Part shown: positions 17,983 to 26,093 of the stretch, piece after piece
How positions within the stretch are numbered: the first letter of the stretch is position 1
Layout: each line of letters opens with the position of its first letter
Assembly (NCBI GenBank): GCA_963775125.1
Contig: CAVZHQ010000006.1
Coordinates: 930,001-994,000 of the forward strand
Origin: JAHECQ01 sp963775125
GTDB taxonomy: Bacteria; Actinomycetota; Acidimicrobiia; Acidimicrobiales; SZUA-35
Length of the DNA: 64,000 nucleotides
Reading direction: 5' to 3'
Position numbers and translations under genes: made by a program
The notes under the pieces: generated by a model
Databases searched by the model: none
What the model was told of the DNA's origin: nothing
Seen by the model: the letters and a program-made list of their open reading frames with translations, nothing else

Positions 17983-19139
17983 GATGCAGCTCGGAACGCC
18001 CCGGCCCAGGCCATGGCGAAATCGGTGGTCCCGTCGTGCAGGAGGTAGCTGGTGGTCGTGGTGGGCGGGGTGTCCTGCGCCGACTGGCAGACGACCGGGA
18101 GGACGGTGCCGAACACCCGGCGGGCCCGGTCGACGGCGGCGTCCAGTTCGGTGCCCGCCGAGCCGGTGATGATGACGACGGTTCCGCCTCGTCCGATTCG
18201 GGCCAAATCGTCGATGGTTCGGATGAGAGACGCGTCGCGCGACGTGGTGAGCAGTGCCAACTGTTCGTCGATGGCGTCGAGGTCGTTGCGGCTACGCACC
18301 TCGGTGAGCGAGGCCGGCGAGGTGGTCAGGAAGCGCAGGGCGTCGTCACTGCGCCAGCCGGCGTAAAGGGCCGAGATCGCAACCGAGCAGGCTCGATCGA
18401 AGGCACGGTCGTCGTAGACATCGGCCCGACGGTCGAGGACCACCGTGACCCGTCCGGCACGAGGACGTTCTTCTTGGCGGACGACGAGGTCGCCGGTCCG
18501 GGCGGAAGACTTCCAGTGCACGCGTCGCAGCTCGTCTCCGACGACGTAGGGACGGAGGGCGAAGAACTCATCTCCGCTGCTGGCCAGCGCTTTGATCGGT
18601 TGCTGGTCGGCGGTGGGCTCGTGTCCGGCGGTCGCCCGCAACACGCCGAGCTCCATGAGCTGGGGCCGGACGACGAGTCGAACTTGATTGGCCGCCCGGC
18701 TGACGGTGCGGACCAGGCCGAGCGGATCGCCGATGGTGAGGTCGAGCGGCCCGATGAGTAGTTCGCCCCGACGAGCCGTCGGCAGGCGATAGGCAATGCG
18801 GGCAATACCGCCGCGCCGAACCCGAGCCAGGTACAGGCTCGCTCCCGCTCGGCCGCTCAGCTGATCGTCGGCCCGCAGGACCGGTGTCGAACGTCGACCA
18901 CGGTTGGTGAGGGCGAGATCGACCCTGGCCGGTACGCCGACGCGCAGCCGTGATGGCGAGGCGAGGCGTTGGACGCGGAGGTCGAGTCGGGAAGCTGCGG
19001 TGTACAACGCCGCAACCACGAGGGTGCTGAAGCCGATAGCGGCCAACAGTTGGGCTTCGAGGGTGCCGAACACGCGTCCGACGATGAAGCAGATGATCGA
19101 TGCCGCCAGCACGCCCACACCGGCTCGTGTGATCTTCAT
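17979..19139 (-). CDS. DUF58 domain protein
   Basis: A 386-residue protein with two N-terminal membrane helices (GVLAASIICFIVGRVFG and an adjacent segment), a beta-rich region, then the DUF58 core with FFALRPYVVGDELRRVHWKSSARTG and RQEERPRAGRVTVVLDRR. The C-terminal part resembles a von Willebrand A-type fold. DUF58 proteins are the usual companions of MoxR ATPases. It lies between the ATPase gene (18 bp upstream) and the transglutaminase gene (4-bp overlap). Confidence 0.85.
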   Translation of the reverse strand: MKITRAGVGVLAASIICFIVGRVFGTLEAQLLAAIGFSTLVVAALYTAASRLDLRVQRLASPSRLRVGVPARVDLALTNRGRRSTPVLRADDQLSGRAGASLYLARVRRGGIARIAYRLPTARRGELLIGPLDLTIGDPLGLVRTVSRAANQVRLVVRPQLMELGVLRATAGHEPTADQQPIKALASSGDEFFALRPYVVGDELRRVHWKSSARTGDLVVRQEERPRAGRVTVVLDRRADVYDDRAFDRACSVAISALYAGWRSDDALRFLTTSPASLTEVRSRNDLDAIDEQLALLTTSRDASLIRTIDDLARIGRGGTVVIITGSAGTELDAAVDRARRVFGTVLPVVCQSAQDTPPTTTTSYLLHDGTTDFAMAWAGAFRAAS

Positions 19140-19157
19140 CGCCGACCGAGCCCGGGC

Positions 19158-20135
19158 CTAGAGCCGGTCGCGTGGCACGGGAACCGAGCGCAGGATGTCG
19201 GCGACGACCGACGCTGCCGTCGTGCCTTGGAGCTGGGCGTCGGGACGGAGCTGCAGGCGATGGGCAATGACGTGCGCAGCCACTGCCTTCACGTCGTCGT
19301 CGGTGACGTAGAGCCGGCCATGGGAAATGGCTCGGGCTCGGCTGACCCGTTGCAGGCTGAGCGTCGCCCGCGGGGACATGCCGAGGGCGATGGCCGGGTG
19401 CCGCCGGGTCGCTTCGGCGATATCGACCAGATAGGCGCGCAGGTCGTCGGCGAGTGGTACTTGGGTGACGGCTCGGCTCATCGCGATCACGTCGTTGACC
19501 GTGGCCACCGCGGACAGGCGGTTGATGAGTCCGTCGGCCTCGTGCGCGTGCAGGATCGCGAGCTCGCTGTCCCGACCGGGGTACCCGACGGAGACCCGCA
19601 TGAGGAAGCGGTCGAGCTGGCTCTCGGGCAGCGGGTAGGTGCCCTCCTGCTCGATGGGGTTCTGGGTTGCCATCACCATGAACGGGTCGGGGAGCGGGTG
19701 CGTGATGCCATCGACGGTGACCTGACCCTCGGCCATGGCTTCGAGCAGAGCGGATTGGGTCTTCGGCGACGCCCGGTTGATCTCATCGGCCAGGAGGAGC
19801 CCCGTGAAGATGGGTCCGGGGCGGAACTCGAACGAGGATTGTTGTCGGTTCCAGATGCTCACCCCGGTGACGTCGGCCGGCAGGAGATCGGGGGTGAACT
19901 GCACGCGCCCCAGCTTGGTTCCGACCGACAAGGCGAGCGCTTTGGCCAGCGTGGTCTTGCCGACACCGGGCACGTCCTCGACGAGAAGATGGCCGCTGGA
20001 AACAAGGCAGAGCACGGTTTGCTCGACCACTTCGCGTTTTCCGCGGACCACCAACTCCATGTTGTCGCTCACTGCATGGAACACGCGAGCGAAGCGGTCG
20101 GCAGTGTCTTGGTCAAGGGCGGGCGACGCACACAT
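19158..20135 (-). CDS. MoxR-family AAA+ ATPase
   Basis: A 325-residue AAA+ chaperone-like ATPase. The Walker A is EDVPGVGKTTLAKAL, the Walker B LLADEINRASPKTQSALLEAM, the sensor-1 region ATQNPIEQEGTYPLPESQLDRF, and the C-terminal lid domain follows. MoxR proteins remodel partner complexes at the membrane, here most likely the DUF58 and transglutaminase proteins encoded behind it. The ATG at 20135 is the first start that fits the family N-terminus. Divergent from the ROK gene with about 100 bp between. Confidence 0.9.
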   Translation of the reverse strand: MCASPALDQDTADRFARVFHAVSDNMELVVRGKREVVEQTVLCLVSSGHLLVEDVPGVGKTTLAKALALSVGTKLGRVQFTPDLLPADVTGVSIWNRQQSSFEFRPGPIFTGLLLADEINRASPKTQSALLEAMAEGQVTVDGITHPLPDPFMVMATQNPIEQEGTYPLPESQLDRFLMRVSVGYPGRDSELAILHAHEADGLINRLSAVATVNDVIAMSRAVTQVPLADDLRAYLVDIAEATRRHPAIALGMSPRATLSLQRVSRARAISHGRLYVTDDDVKAVAAHVIAHRLQLRPDAQLQGTTAASVVADILRSVPVPRDRL

Positions 20136-20235
20136 TCCCCGCACACTAGTCAGTACTCCTTGACGGTTGACGTCGCACCAAACGGAGATTTCGAACGCAG
20201 TTGTTCGGCCCGCCACGGCACTACCGTGCCGCGTC

Positions 20236-21117
20236 ATGGAGCTTGTCCTTGCGGTCGACGTCGGCGGAACGAAACTTGCCGCCGGCGTGGTCGACACCGA
20301 TGGTCGTTTGCGTAACCGCCTACAGATCCCCACGCCCACCACATCCGATGAGCGGGTGCTCTATCAGGCGCTGGCCTCGCTGATCGAGAGGTTCGCTCCG
20401 TTCGATCAGTACGTGGCTTGCGGCGTGGGCTGCGGAGGACCGATGTCGTCGGGTGGTGTGCTGGTGTCGCCGCTGAACATCCCGGCGTGGCGTTCGTTCC
20501 CCCTGGCCGAGGAGCTCGCTCGCCTCACCGGTCTACCCACTCGAGTGGACAACGACGCGAAGGCCCTTGCGCTGGCCGAGGGCTGGGTCGGCGCAGCAGT
20601 GGGCGAGACGAACTTCATGGCGATGGTGGTGTCGACGGGCGTCGGCGGCGGCATCGTGCTCGATTCGAGGCTGCTCGAGGGGAGCACGGGCAACGCCGGC
20701 CATGTGGGCCACATCGTCGTCGAACCGGACGGCACACCGCTTCCCGACCACGTGCCGGGTGTCCTCGAGGCCGAGGCATCGGGCACGGCGATCCAGTTCC
20801 GAACTGGACGATCGCCGACGACCGCGTCGACCGCGGAGATCGAACGCGTCGGGCGAGAGGTCGGTCGGGCCGTCGGTTCGGTTTCGAACCTGCTCGACCT
20901 GCGGTTGACGGTCGTCGCCGGCTCGGTGGCGTTGGGCTACGGCGAACCGTTCTTCACCGCAGCCCAGGCCGAGATCGATCGGATCTGCCGCCTCGATCAC
21001 AGCCGCGGCGCACGTATCGAACCGGCAGGCTGCGGCGATGAGGGTCCGCTGATCGGCGCGGCCGCCGTCGGCCTCCGGGGTCTCGGCCGGGTCGTCGGGA
21101 TCATTCAGCCCACCTGA
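20236..21117 (+). CDS. ROK-family kinase or regulator lacking the zinc motif
   Basis: A 293-residue ROK protein with phosphate loops LAVDVGGTKLAAG and VVSTGVGGGIVLDS and the active-site DNDAKALALAEGW. The conserved ROK zinc site is absent: where CxCGxxGCxE normally sits the sequence reads PLPDHVPGVLE, while the flanking GHIVV and EASG blocks remain. It has no N-terminal winged helix, so a kinase is more likely than a repressor. Substrate unknown. The ATG at 20236 matches the family start better than a TTG 69 bp upstream. Confidence 0.8.
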   Translation: MELVLAVDVGGTKLAAGVVDTDGRLRNRLQIPTPTTSDERVLYQALASLIERFAPFDQYVACGVGCGGPMSSGGVLVSPLNIPAWRSFPLAEELARLTGLPTRVDNDAKALALAEGWVGAAVGETNFMAMVVSTGVGGGIVLDSRLLEGSTGNAGHVGHIVVEPDGTPLPDHVPGVLEAEASGTAIQFRTGRSPTTASTAEIERVGREVGRAVGSVSNLLDLRLTVVAGSVALGYGEPFFTAAQAEIDRICRLDHSRGARIEPAGCGDEGPLIGAAAVGLRGLGRVVGIIQPT

Positions 21118-21147
21118 CAGCCCGGCGGTCAGGTCAGGTCACTCGGG

Positions 21148-21417
21148 TCAGAAGCGCTTGTTCCACTCGAGGAAGGTGAGGAGATCGTCGGCCCGCACCG
21201 GCCCCCGGCCGTCTCCGCCGTAGGCCGTCTCGAGACGAAACGCCAGCCACGCGCGGTCGGGGAGGGGGAGGAAGGGTGGTCGGGCCCACCACCGCGTCGG
21301 GACCACCGAGGCGGCTGTTCGCAGCGCAATGACCCAGAGGTCGGGCCGCTTGGCGACGGCAACGACCGCCGCCAAGCTGCCGGCGGGAACGACGGGACCT
21401 CGGCGAACGAGGCTCAC
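21148..21417 (-). CDS. Small conserved-looking hypothetical protein
   Basis: An 89-residue basic protein rich in Trp, Arg and Pro (TRWWARPPFLPLPDRAWLAFR). The C-terminus LLTFLEWNKRF is like that of a folded small domain. No family recognised and no signal peptide. The GTG start overlaps the stop of the acyl-CoA dehydrogenase by GTGA, and codon use matches its neighbours, so I treat it as real and co-translated with that enzyme. Confidence 0.6.
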   Translation of the reverse strand: MSLVRRGPVVPAGSLAAVVAVAKRPDLWVIALRTAASVVPTRWWARPPFLPLPDRAWLAFRLETAYGGDGRGPVRADDLLTFLEWNKRF

Positions 21418-22666
21418 TTGGGGATGTCGCGCCACGCACCAGCGTCGGAACGTGGCTCCTTGGGTAGCCCCAGCACCATTTCCCCGATGATGTTTCGTTG
21501 AACCTGGCTGGTGCCCGCATAGATCGTGCCGGCGCGGGCGTTGAGGAAGGTGCCGATCCAGCTACCGGAGGCCACAGGATCGGCGCCGGGATCGTCGGTG
21601 GTGAAGGCGCCGTTCGGGAACTTGCCGTCGATGGTGAGGGCGTCGGCGCCGAGAATGTCCACGGCGAGTTCGGTCACCTGACGGTGATATTCCGACCAGT
21701 ACAGCTTGAAGATCGAGGCGTCAGGTCCGGGGTGTTCGCCGGCCAGGAACTTGGTGAGGGTGCGCATGCCGAGAAAGCGCATGATCTGGACCTTCGAGTG
21801 GGCCCAGGCGAGTCGCTGTCGGATGATGGGGTCGTCGGTCTTGTTGCGGCTCTTCGCCAATTCGACCAGGCGGTCGTACTCGTCCTCGGAACGCGACCGG
21901 GGTGGTGGCCGCGGCCTCGCCCCGCTCGAAGCCGAGCAGCGTCATGGCAACGGCCCATCCGCCGTTCACCTCGCCGATGACGTTTTCCTTCGGGCACTTG
22001 GCGTCGGTGAAGAACACCTCGTTGAACTCCGAGTCGCCGCTGATCATCCGGATCGGGCGGACTTCGACCCCGGGCTGGTCCATGGGCACGAGCAGGAAGG
22101 TGATGCCGCGATGCTTGGGGGCATCGGGGTCGGTGCGGGTGAGCACGAAGATGTGGTTGGCCAGGTGGCCGGCCGAGGTCCAGATCTTCTGGCCGTTGAT
22201 CTGCCATTCGTCGCCGTCGAGCGCAGCGCGACAGCCCGAGGTTGCCGAGGTCGGACCCTGCGTTGGGTTCCGAGTACCCCTGGCACCACAGGTGCTCGCC
22301 GGAGATGATCTTGGGCAGGAAATGCTTCTTCTGTTCCTCGGTGCCCCAGGTGACGATGGTGTTGCCGACCATCTGGATGCTGAACGGATCGTTGCTGCCG
22401 CCGGTGGGTACGCCGGCCTTCTGGAACTCTTCGGCCATGATGACCGACTCGAGCTGGGAAAGACCGGCGCCACCGTATTCGGCGGGCCACGATGGCGCCA
22501 GCAGTTGATTGTCCCGCAGGATGTCTCGCCAGGAGCGCGTGAACGCCAGTGCCGCCTCGGCGTCGAGGCCCCCGAGCCCGGCCCAGTCGGCGGGGAGGTT
22601 GTCGCTCAGGAACTGTTGGATCTTCAGGCGGTAGGCCTCGGCCTCGGCGCTGTATGTCGGTTGCAT
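21414..22666 (-). CDS. Acyl-CoA dehydrogenase (two frameshifts)
   Basis: FAD-dependent acyl-CoA dehydrogenase catalysing alpha-beta desaturation of an acyl-CoA. N-terminal helical domain, LAPSWPAEYGGAGLSQLE, and the flavin-binding QGYSEPNAGSDLGNL are in the first frame. INGQKIWTSAGHLANHIFVL and MISGDSEFNEVFF are in a second frame, and the C-terminal helical domain with AGTSQVQRNIIGEMVLGLP in a third. Shifts lie near 22230 and 21885; read across, the protein is full length (about 417 residues). The acyl chain preferred cannot be told. The small hypothetical gene follows with a 4-bp overlap. Confidence 0.85.
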
Positions 22667-22675
22667 GCGGCCAAT

Positions 22676-23179
22676 CTACGCGGCTTTGGCTACCGGCAGG
22701 TAGGGATCCCAGGAATCGGGAACGTTTCCTGCGGTCAAGGTGAGCCACAGATGTCGCGCCGGCGCGGCCGGCTTCCGGCGAAGTTCGAGGCCGCAAGCGT
22801 GCAGCAGGCGATCGCCTTTCAGGGTGTTGCATCGGCGGCAACACGCAACCACGTTCGTCCACTCGTGCGGCCCGCCGCGGCTGCGGGGGACGACGTGATC
22901 GATGCTCTCGGCCGGCTTGGTGCAGTACTGGCAGCGTCCTTCGTCTCGGGCGAAGACCGCCTTACGATTGAGGGGGGCATTGCGCTGGTAGGGCACGTGC
23001 ACGAAGTACCGCAGTCGCACGACCTCGGGGACAGGCACCACGAGTCGTTCGCTGGCGAAGGTGTGGCCGGCTGCGGCCAGGACCTCGACCTTGTGGCCGA
23101 GCGTGAGTGCGACGGCGCGCCGGTCGGACACGACGCCGATGGGCTCAGAGGTGACGTTCAGCACCAGGACACGCGACAT
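22676..23179 (-). CDS. HNH endonuclease family protein
   Basis: A 167-residue HNH nuclease-like protein. The zinc-binding and catalytic core is CQYC, then SIDHVVPRSRGGPHEW, then NVVACCRRCNTLKGDRL, all expected residues present. The N-terminus (MSRVLVLNVTSEPIGVVSDR) is typical of stand-alone chromosomal HNH proteins widespread in actinobacteria, whose role is not settled. No partner restriction or phage genes nearby. It is 10 bp upstream of the acyl-CoA dehydrogenase on the same strand. Confidence 0.88.
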   Translation of the reverse strand: MSRVLVLNVTSEPIGVVSDRRAVALTLGHKVEVLAAAGHTFASERLVVPVPEVVRLRYFVHVPYQRNAPLNRKAVFARDEGRCQYCTKPAESIDHVVPRSRGGPHEWTNVVACCRRCNTLKGDRLLHACGLELRRKPAAPARHLWLTLTAGNVPDSWDPYLPVAKAA

Positions 23180-23247
23180 CGCCCCAAGTTAGTACGTAGC
23201 CCGCAGGCCGTCTCGCAGGATTTGACCCGTGTCTGCGGTGGCCGGCG

Positions 23248-23985
23248 TCAGAGCGCGCGGGACAGGGCGCCGACGATTCTGGACTCGAGTTCGCCAGGCG
23301 TGGGAAGCGCGTCACCGGGCGGCCAGCCGGCGATGGTGGCCTGCATGGCCTGTTCCATGGCGCTTCTGTACCGGTCGCTGATCAGCGCAACGGCCGGTGT
23401 CGGCTCGTGTCGGAGGGCGACCAGGCACTGGAACCGGGCCCCGGCGCGGTTGCGACGTTGGCTGATGCCGACGAGCTTGCGGGGAATCCCGCCGGGGCCG
23501 GGAACGATCACTTCCCCCGGGCCCACACCGGCGAAGCAGTAGAGGCGGCCGGCTGCACCGCCTGCGAGCGGGCCGGTGTGGACGATCGGTGGAGCCGTTG
23601 ACGCTCGATGCAGCGCGGGAGTGAGGGCGGCGGCGAGGACGTGCCCGAGCCAATGGAAGGCCTCGTTGACATCGGGGTCCCAGCGCGGGTGCGACGCGGG
23701 GACGAACACGTCGACCCATACGCCGTCGCCGGGAAGGAGTACGACGAGGCCGCCACCGGAACGACGACGGGCCACCTCCCAGCCTTCGCGTGTCGGGGCC
23801 GTTGCATCGACGATGAGGTCGGTGGGCTGCGTGCTCCCCAGGACGAGCGTGGGCCGCTGCACCCGGTGGACCGCGACAACGGGCCGTGCCGGGGGACGGT
23901 CTTGATCGAGAGGGTTTCGATCGAGATGGTCGTGATCCAGAAAGGCCTGGGCGGAGCCCTCGGAGATCAAGACATCGGCGGCCAT
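23248..23985 (-). CDS. Lipoate-protein ligase A-like protein
   Basis: A 245-residue member of the BirA/LplA/LipB superfamily. The ligand loop RRRSGGGLVVLLPGDGVWVD and the lysine loop PRKLVGISQRRNRAGARFQ are recognisable. Such proteins attach or transfer lipoyl, octanoyl or biotinyl groups to acceptor lysines. The N-terminal 25 residues are poorly conserved. No lipoate-dependent enzyme gene is adjacent, so the acceptor is unknown. Divergent from a small gene, with 52 bp between the starts. Confidence 0.75.
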   Translation of the reverse strand: MAADVLISEGSAQAFLDHDHLDRNPLDQDRPPARPVVAVHRVQRPTLVLGSTQPTDLIVDATAPTREGWEVARRRSGGGLVVLLPGDGVWVDVFVPASHPRWDPDVNEAFHWLGHVLAAALTPALHRASTAPPIVHTGPLAGGAAGRLYCFAGVGPGEVIVPGPGGIPRKLVGISQRRNRAGARFQCLVALRHEPTPAVALISDRYRSAMEQAMQATIAGWPPGDALPTPGELESRIVGALSRAL

Positions 23986-24037
23986 GGGTTCGCAACGCTA
24001 CTGGCCGGGTGCAGGCGAGCGGGTACAGTTGTGCGCT

Positions 24038-24259
24038 GTGGCAGAGTGCACGGCAATGGCCAACGCCGATGGCGAGCGTCCGAATCCGTTGTTCGTTCCC
24101 GACTGCACGTGTCCCGCTTGTCTCGAGCGTGAGGTCGCCCGATTGGCCGAGGCCGCCGACTGGGCGCCGTCGGTGTGGCTGCGGGCAAGCGGGCGACGGC
24201 AACGGCAACGGGTCGAGACCGTCGAGCTCGGCGATCTGGGCAAGCAGCTTCTGGGCTGA
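24038..24259 (+). CDS. Small hypothetical protein with CxCxxC motif
   Basis: A 73-residue protein from a GTG (ATG at 24056 is the alternative). It contains PDCTCPACLEREVARLAEA, a CxCxxC cluster that could bind metal, then a basic segment RASGRRQRQRVE and an ending ELGDLGKQLLG. No family recognised. Codon use is like that of the neighbours, and it lies between a divergent and a convergent gene, which supports but does not prove expression. Confidence 0.5.
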   Translation: MAECTAMANADGERPNPLFVPDCTCPACLEREVARLAEAADWAPSVWLRASGRRQRQRVETVELGDLGKQLLG

Positions 24260-24288
24260 GGACCGGTCTCGTCAGCCGGCTCGGAACG

Positions 24289-25173
24289 TCAGGACCGTAG
24301 GAAGTCCAGGACGACCCGGTTGTGTTCGGCGGGCTGCTCGAACTGCGCCCAGTGCCCGACGTCGGGGCAGTGGTAGTGGTTGCCGGGGATGACGGCGGCC
24401 AACGCGTCCCCCATGGCTCGGCCACCCATGTTGTGCGTCCCCCAATAGAGAAGCGTCGGCATGGTGAGCTGAGCCAGCTGGTCCGGTCCGATTCGGAGCG
24501 CCTGGTTGGCCGGACTGAGGTAGCTGGTAATGGCAGCGCGCATGCCCGCGTTGACGTCGGGGTTGCGCATGAACCAGGACCGAAGGGCGATCTGCTCGGC
24601 ATCGATCACGGAGAAGTCGCCGACGAGGCCCGACATGCGGCGCTTGACCGCATCGTCGGTCGGGTCCGCAAGGACATCGAGCTGGCCGGCCAGCTGAAGG
24701 GCCAGCTTGTCGGGGTCGACGGGTTCGAGTTCGGGAACCACGCCGGTCGGGGTGGTCAGGACCAGCTTGCGGACCCGATTCGGGTTCGCAAGCGCGTACG
24801 TGGCAGCGACCCAGCCGCCTTGCGATTGCCCTTCCAGGACGAACTGTTCGATGCCCAAGGCGTCGAGCACGTCGTCGACCTGATCGACCAGGCGGGGAAT
24901 CAACGGCCCGTCGAGATCGGGTTTCTCGGACAGGCCGTGCCAGAGGAAGTCGATGGCAACGACGCTGAAGTGTTGGGCGTAGGCGCCGATGTTGTGGCGG
25001 AAGTTCTCGAGGCTGCCCCCTTGTCCGTGGAGGAGGAGCAACGGTTCGCCCTGCCCGGCAGTGAGCGCTCGGGTGCGGAAGCGGGTCCCGACGAAGCGGA
25101 CTTCTGAGCCGAGGAGCTGGGTCCAGAGGGTGGAGCCCGGCTTCGTTTCCGGAGGAGGTGCATCGTCTGGCAT
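24289..25173 (-). CDS. Alpha/beta-fold hydrolase
   Basis: A 294-residue alpha/beta hydrolase. The oxyanion region is LLLLHGQGGSLENFRHN, the nucleophile elbow LEGQSQGGWVAA, and the catalytic histidine sits in PDVGHWAQFEQPAEHNRVV. The length and the lid region (ITSYLSPANQ) resemble meta-cleavage product hydrolases (MhpC/BphD type), but no aromatic-degradation genes are nearby, so the substrate is open. The ATG at 25173 is chosen because the upstream extension of the frame runs into the promoter of mraZ. Confidence 0.8.
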   Translation of the reverse strand: MPDDAPPPETKPGSTLWTQLLGSEVRFVGTRFRTRALTAGQGEPLLLLHGQGGSLENFRHNIGAYAQHFSVVAIDFLWHGLSEKPDLDGPLIPRLVDQVDDVLDALGIEQFVLEGQSQGGWVAATYALANPNRVRKLVLTTPTGVVPELEPVDPDKLALQLAGQLDVLADPTDDAVKRRMSGLVGDFSVIDAEQIALRSWFMRNPDVNAGMRAAITSYLSPANQALRIGPDQLAQLTMPTLLYWGTHNMGGRAMGDALAAVIPGNHYHCPDVGHWAQFEQPAEHNRVVLDFLRS

Positions 25174-25347
25174 GCCCCCGGTTCTAGTCGAAAACGGCCT
25201 CCTGTCCGGAGCAACGCTGCACCGCGCCGAAAAAAGATGACGCCCCACCGTGACCCACCTGTGGCAAAGGTCCAGGTCAGCGCGACGAGGTCGAACGCTG
25301 TGTTCGCGCTCGATGTGGTCACGTTCGCGCGGATTGTCGATAAATGC

Positions 25348-25376
25348 TTGCGTGGTGGGTTGAAGTGTCATAAAGT
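25348..25376 (+). promoter_or_regulatory. Candidate sigma70 promoter of mraZ operon
   Basis: A -35-like TTGCGT (25348-25353) and a -10-like TAAAGT (25371-25376) are separated by exactly 17 bp, placing the transcript start about 85-90 bp upstream of mraZ. Both match the housekeeping consensus only partly. The element is overlapped by the 10-bp-spaced MraZ boxes, so bound MraZ would cover it. Confidence 0.5.
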
Positions 25377-25390
25377 GTCACGCAGTGGGG
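25353..25390 (+). promoter_or_regulatory. MraZ-box array: four GTG boxes at 10-bp spacing
   Basis: GTG trinucleotides occur at 25355, 25365, 25375 and 25385, one per helical turn, within GGTGGG, AAGTGTCA, AAGTGTCA and CAGTGGGG contexts. MraZ proteins are known to bind direct repeats of this kind (TGGG-type in E. coli, AAAGTG-type in mollicutes) at the promoter of their own operon as an octameric ring. The array lies 80 bp before mraZ and overlaps its promoter, so I infer negative autoregulation. Confidence 0.75.
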
Positions 25391-25469
25391 CACACCCCCA
25401 CCAAACAGAAACAAGGCGTTCCACTTGGGCGCCTGTCGGGCGATGCTTCGGTTGGGAGATGGGTGGTGC

Positions 25470-25896
25470 ATGTTCGTTGGCCAGCACGACCACGCTCTCG
25501 ACGAGAAGGGTCGTGTGGTACTTCCATCGGGGTACCGCTCGCAGTTCGACGACAAGGCGTACGTGACGCAGCTCGACAACTGCATCGGCCTGTGGACCGG
25601 CGACGGCTTCACCAAGGTCGCAGCAAAGTGGCAGGCGGCGTTGGACGCCGGGCAACATCAGTCAGAGGGTCTTCCGCAGGCTGACTGCTGGTGCCCGGGA
25701 CATTCGGTTGGATTCAGCCGGGAGGATCACCCTCCCGCGCGACGTCCTGACGCAGCTCGGGTTCACTGATCAAGTGGTCCTGGCCGGCCGACTCGACCGG
25801 ATCGAGATCTGGGCGGCCGAGACCTTCCATGCGGTCATCCGGAGTCCGGAAGTGAGCGACGAAGTGGCTGCAGCCATTGAAGAGTTCCGTCTCTAG
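25470..25896 (+). CDS. mraZ: MraZ transcriptional regulator (frameshifted)
   Basis: MraZ (SpoVT/AbrB-like, two swapped-hairpin domains), autoregulator of the dcw operon. The first domain begins MFVGQHDHALDEKGRVVLPS, the second has RLDSAGRITLPRDVLTQLGF, and the C-terminus IWAAETFHAVI follows; both DxxGR-x-xLP motifs are present. The halves are in different frames, with the shift near 25665-25680 (CAGAGGGTCTTCC). Read across, the protein is about 142 residues, the family norm. It sits at the head of the division cluster, immediately downstream of the boxes it is expected to bind. Confidence 0.88.
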
Positions 25897-25949
25897 AACA
25901 AGCAAACGGTCGAAAGGAGTCAACGAAACCTGAAATCTGATTCGTACAT

Positions 25950-26060
25950 CGGTTGCCTTCCGGGCTCGAGAGAGTGGTACTTCTGCCCCACAACTCCGCC
26001 CGCTACCCCTCAGCAACGACCAGGGAGAAATCCTGGCTTGCGCCTCGAATCCGGGGGGCT
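25950..26060 (+). ncRNA. Candidate structured leader of rsmH (mraW-motif-like)
   Basis: The 197-nt gap between mraZ and rsmH holds several potential hairpins. GTGG at 25974-25977 can pair with CCAC at 25988-25991 around a TACTTCTGCC loop. CCAGG/CCTGG with a 7-nt loop lies at 26020-26036. A G-run (GGGGGG) at about 26053-26058 could pair with upstream pyrimidines. The published actinobacterial mraW RNA motif is found in exactly this position before rsmH (mraW). I cannot align to its consensus here, so identity is inferred from location and structure only. Confidence 0.4.
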
Positions 26061-26093
26061 ACCGATGGACGAGCCGAACGAAGGTGTCGTCGG

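Larger units (their letters stand above)
25174..25469. promoter_or_regulatory. Divergent intergenic region upstream of the dcw operon
   Basis: About 296 bp between the hydrolase and mraZ without a protein gene. It contains the mraZ promoter and MraZ-box array described separately, and about 75 bp of untranslated leader before mraZ. The part nearest the hydrolase (25180-25330) shows nothing recognisable beyond a probable promoter region for that gene. Confidence 0.5.

Noticed and set aside
22676..23179. HNH gene as part of a restriction or phage defence island
   Set aside because: The neighbours are metabolic genes, there is no methylase or phage gene, and base composition does not change.
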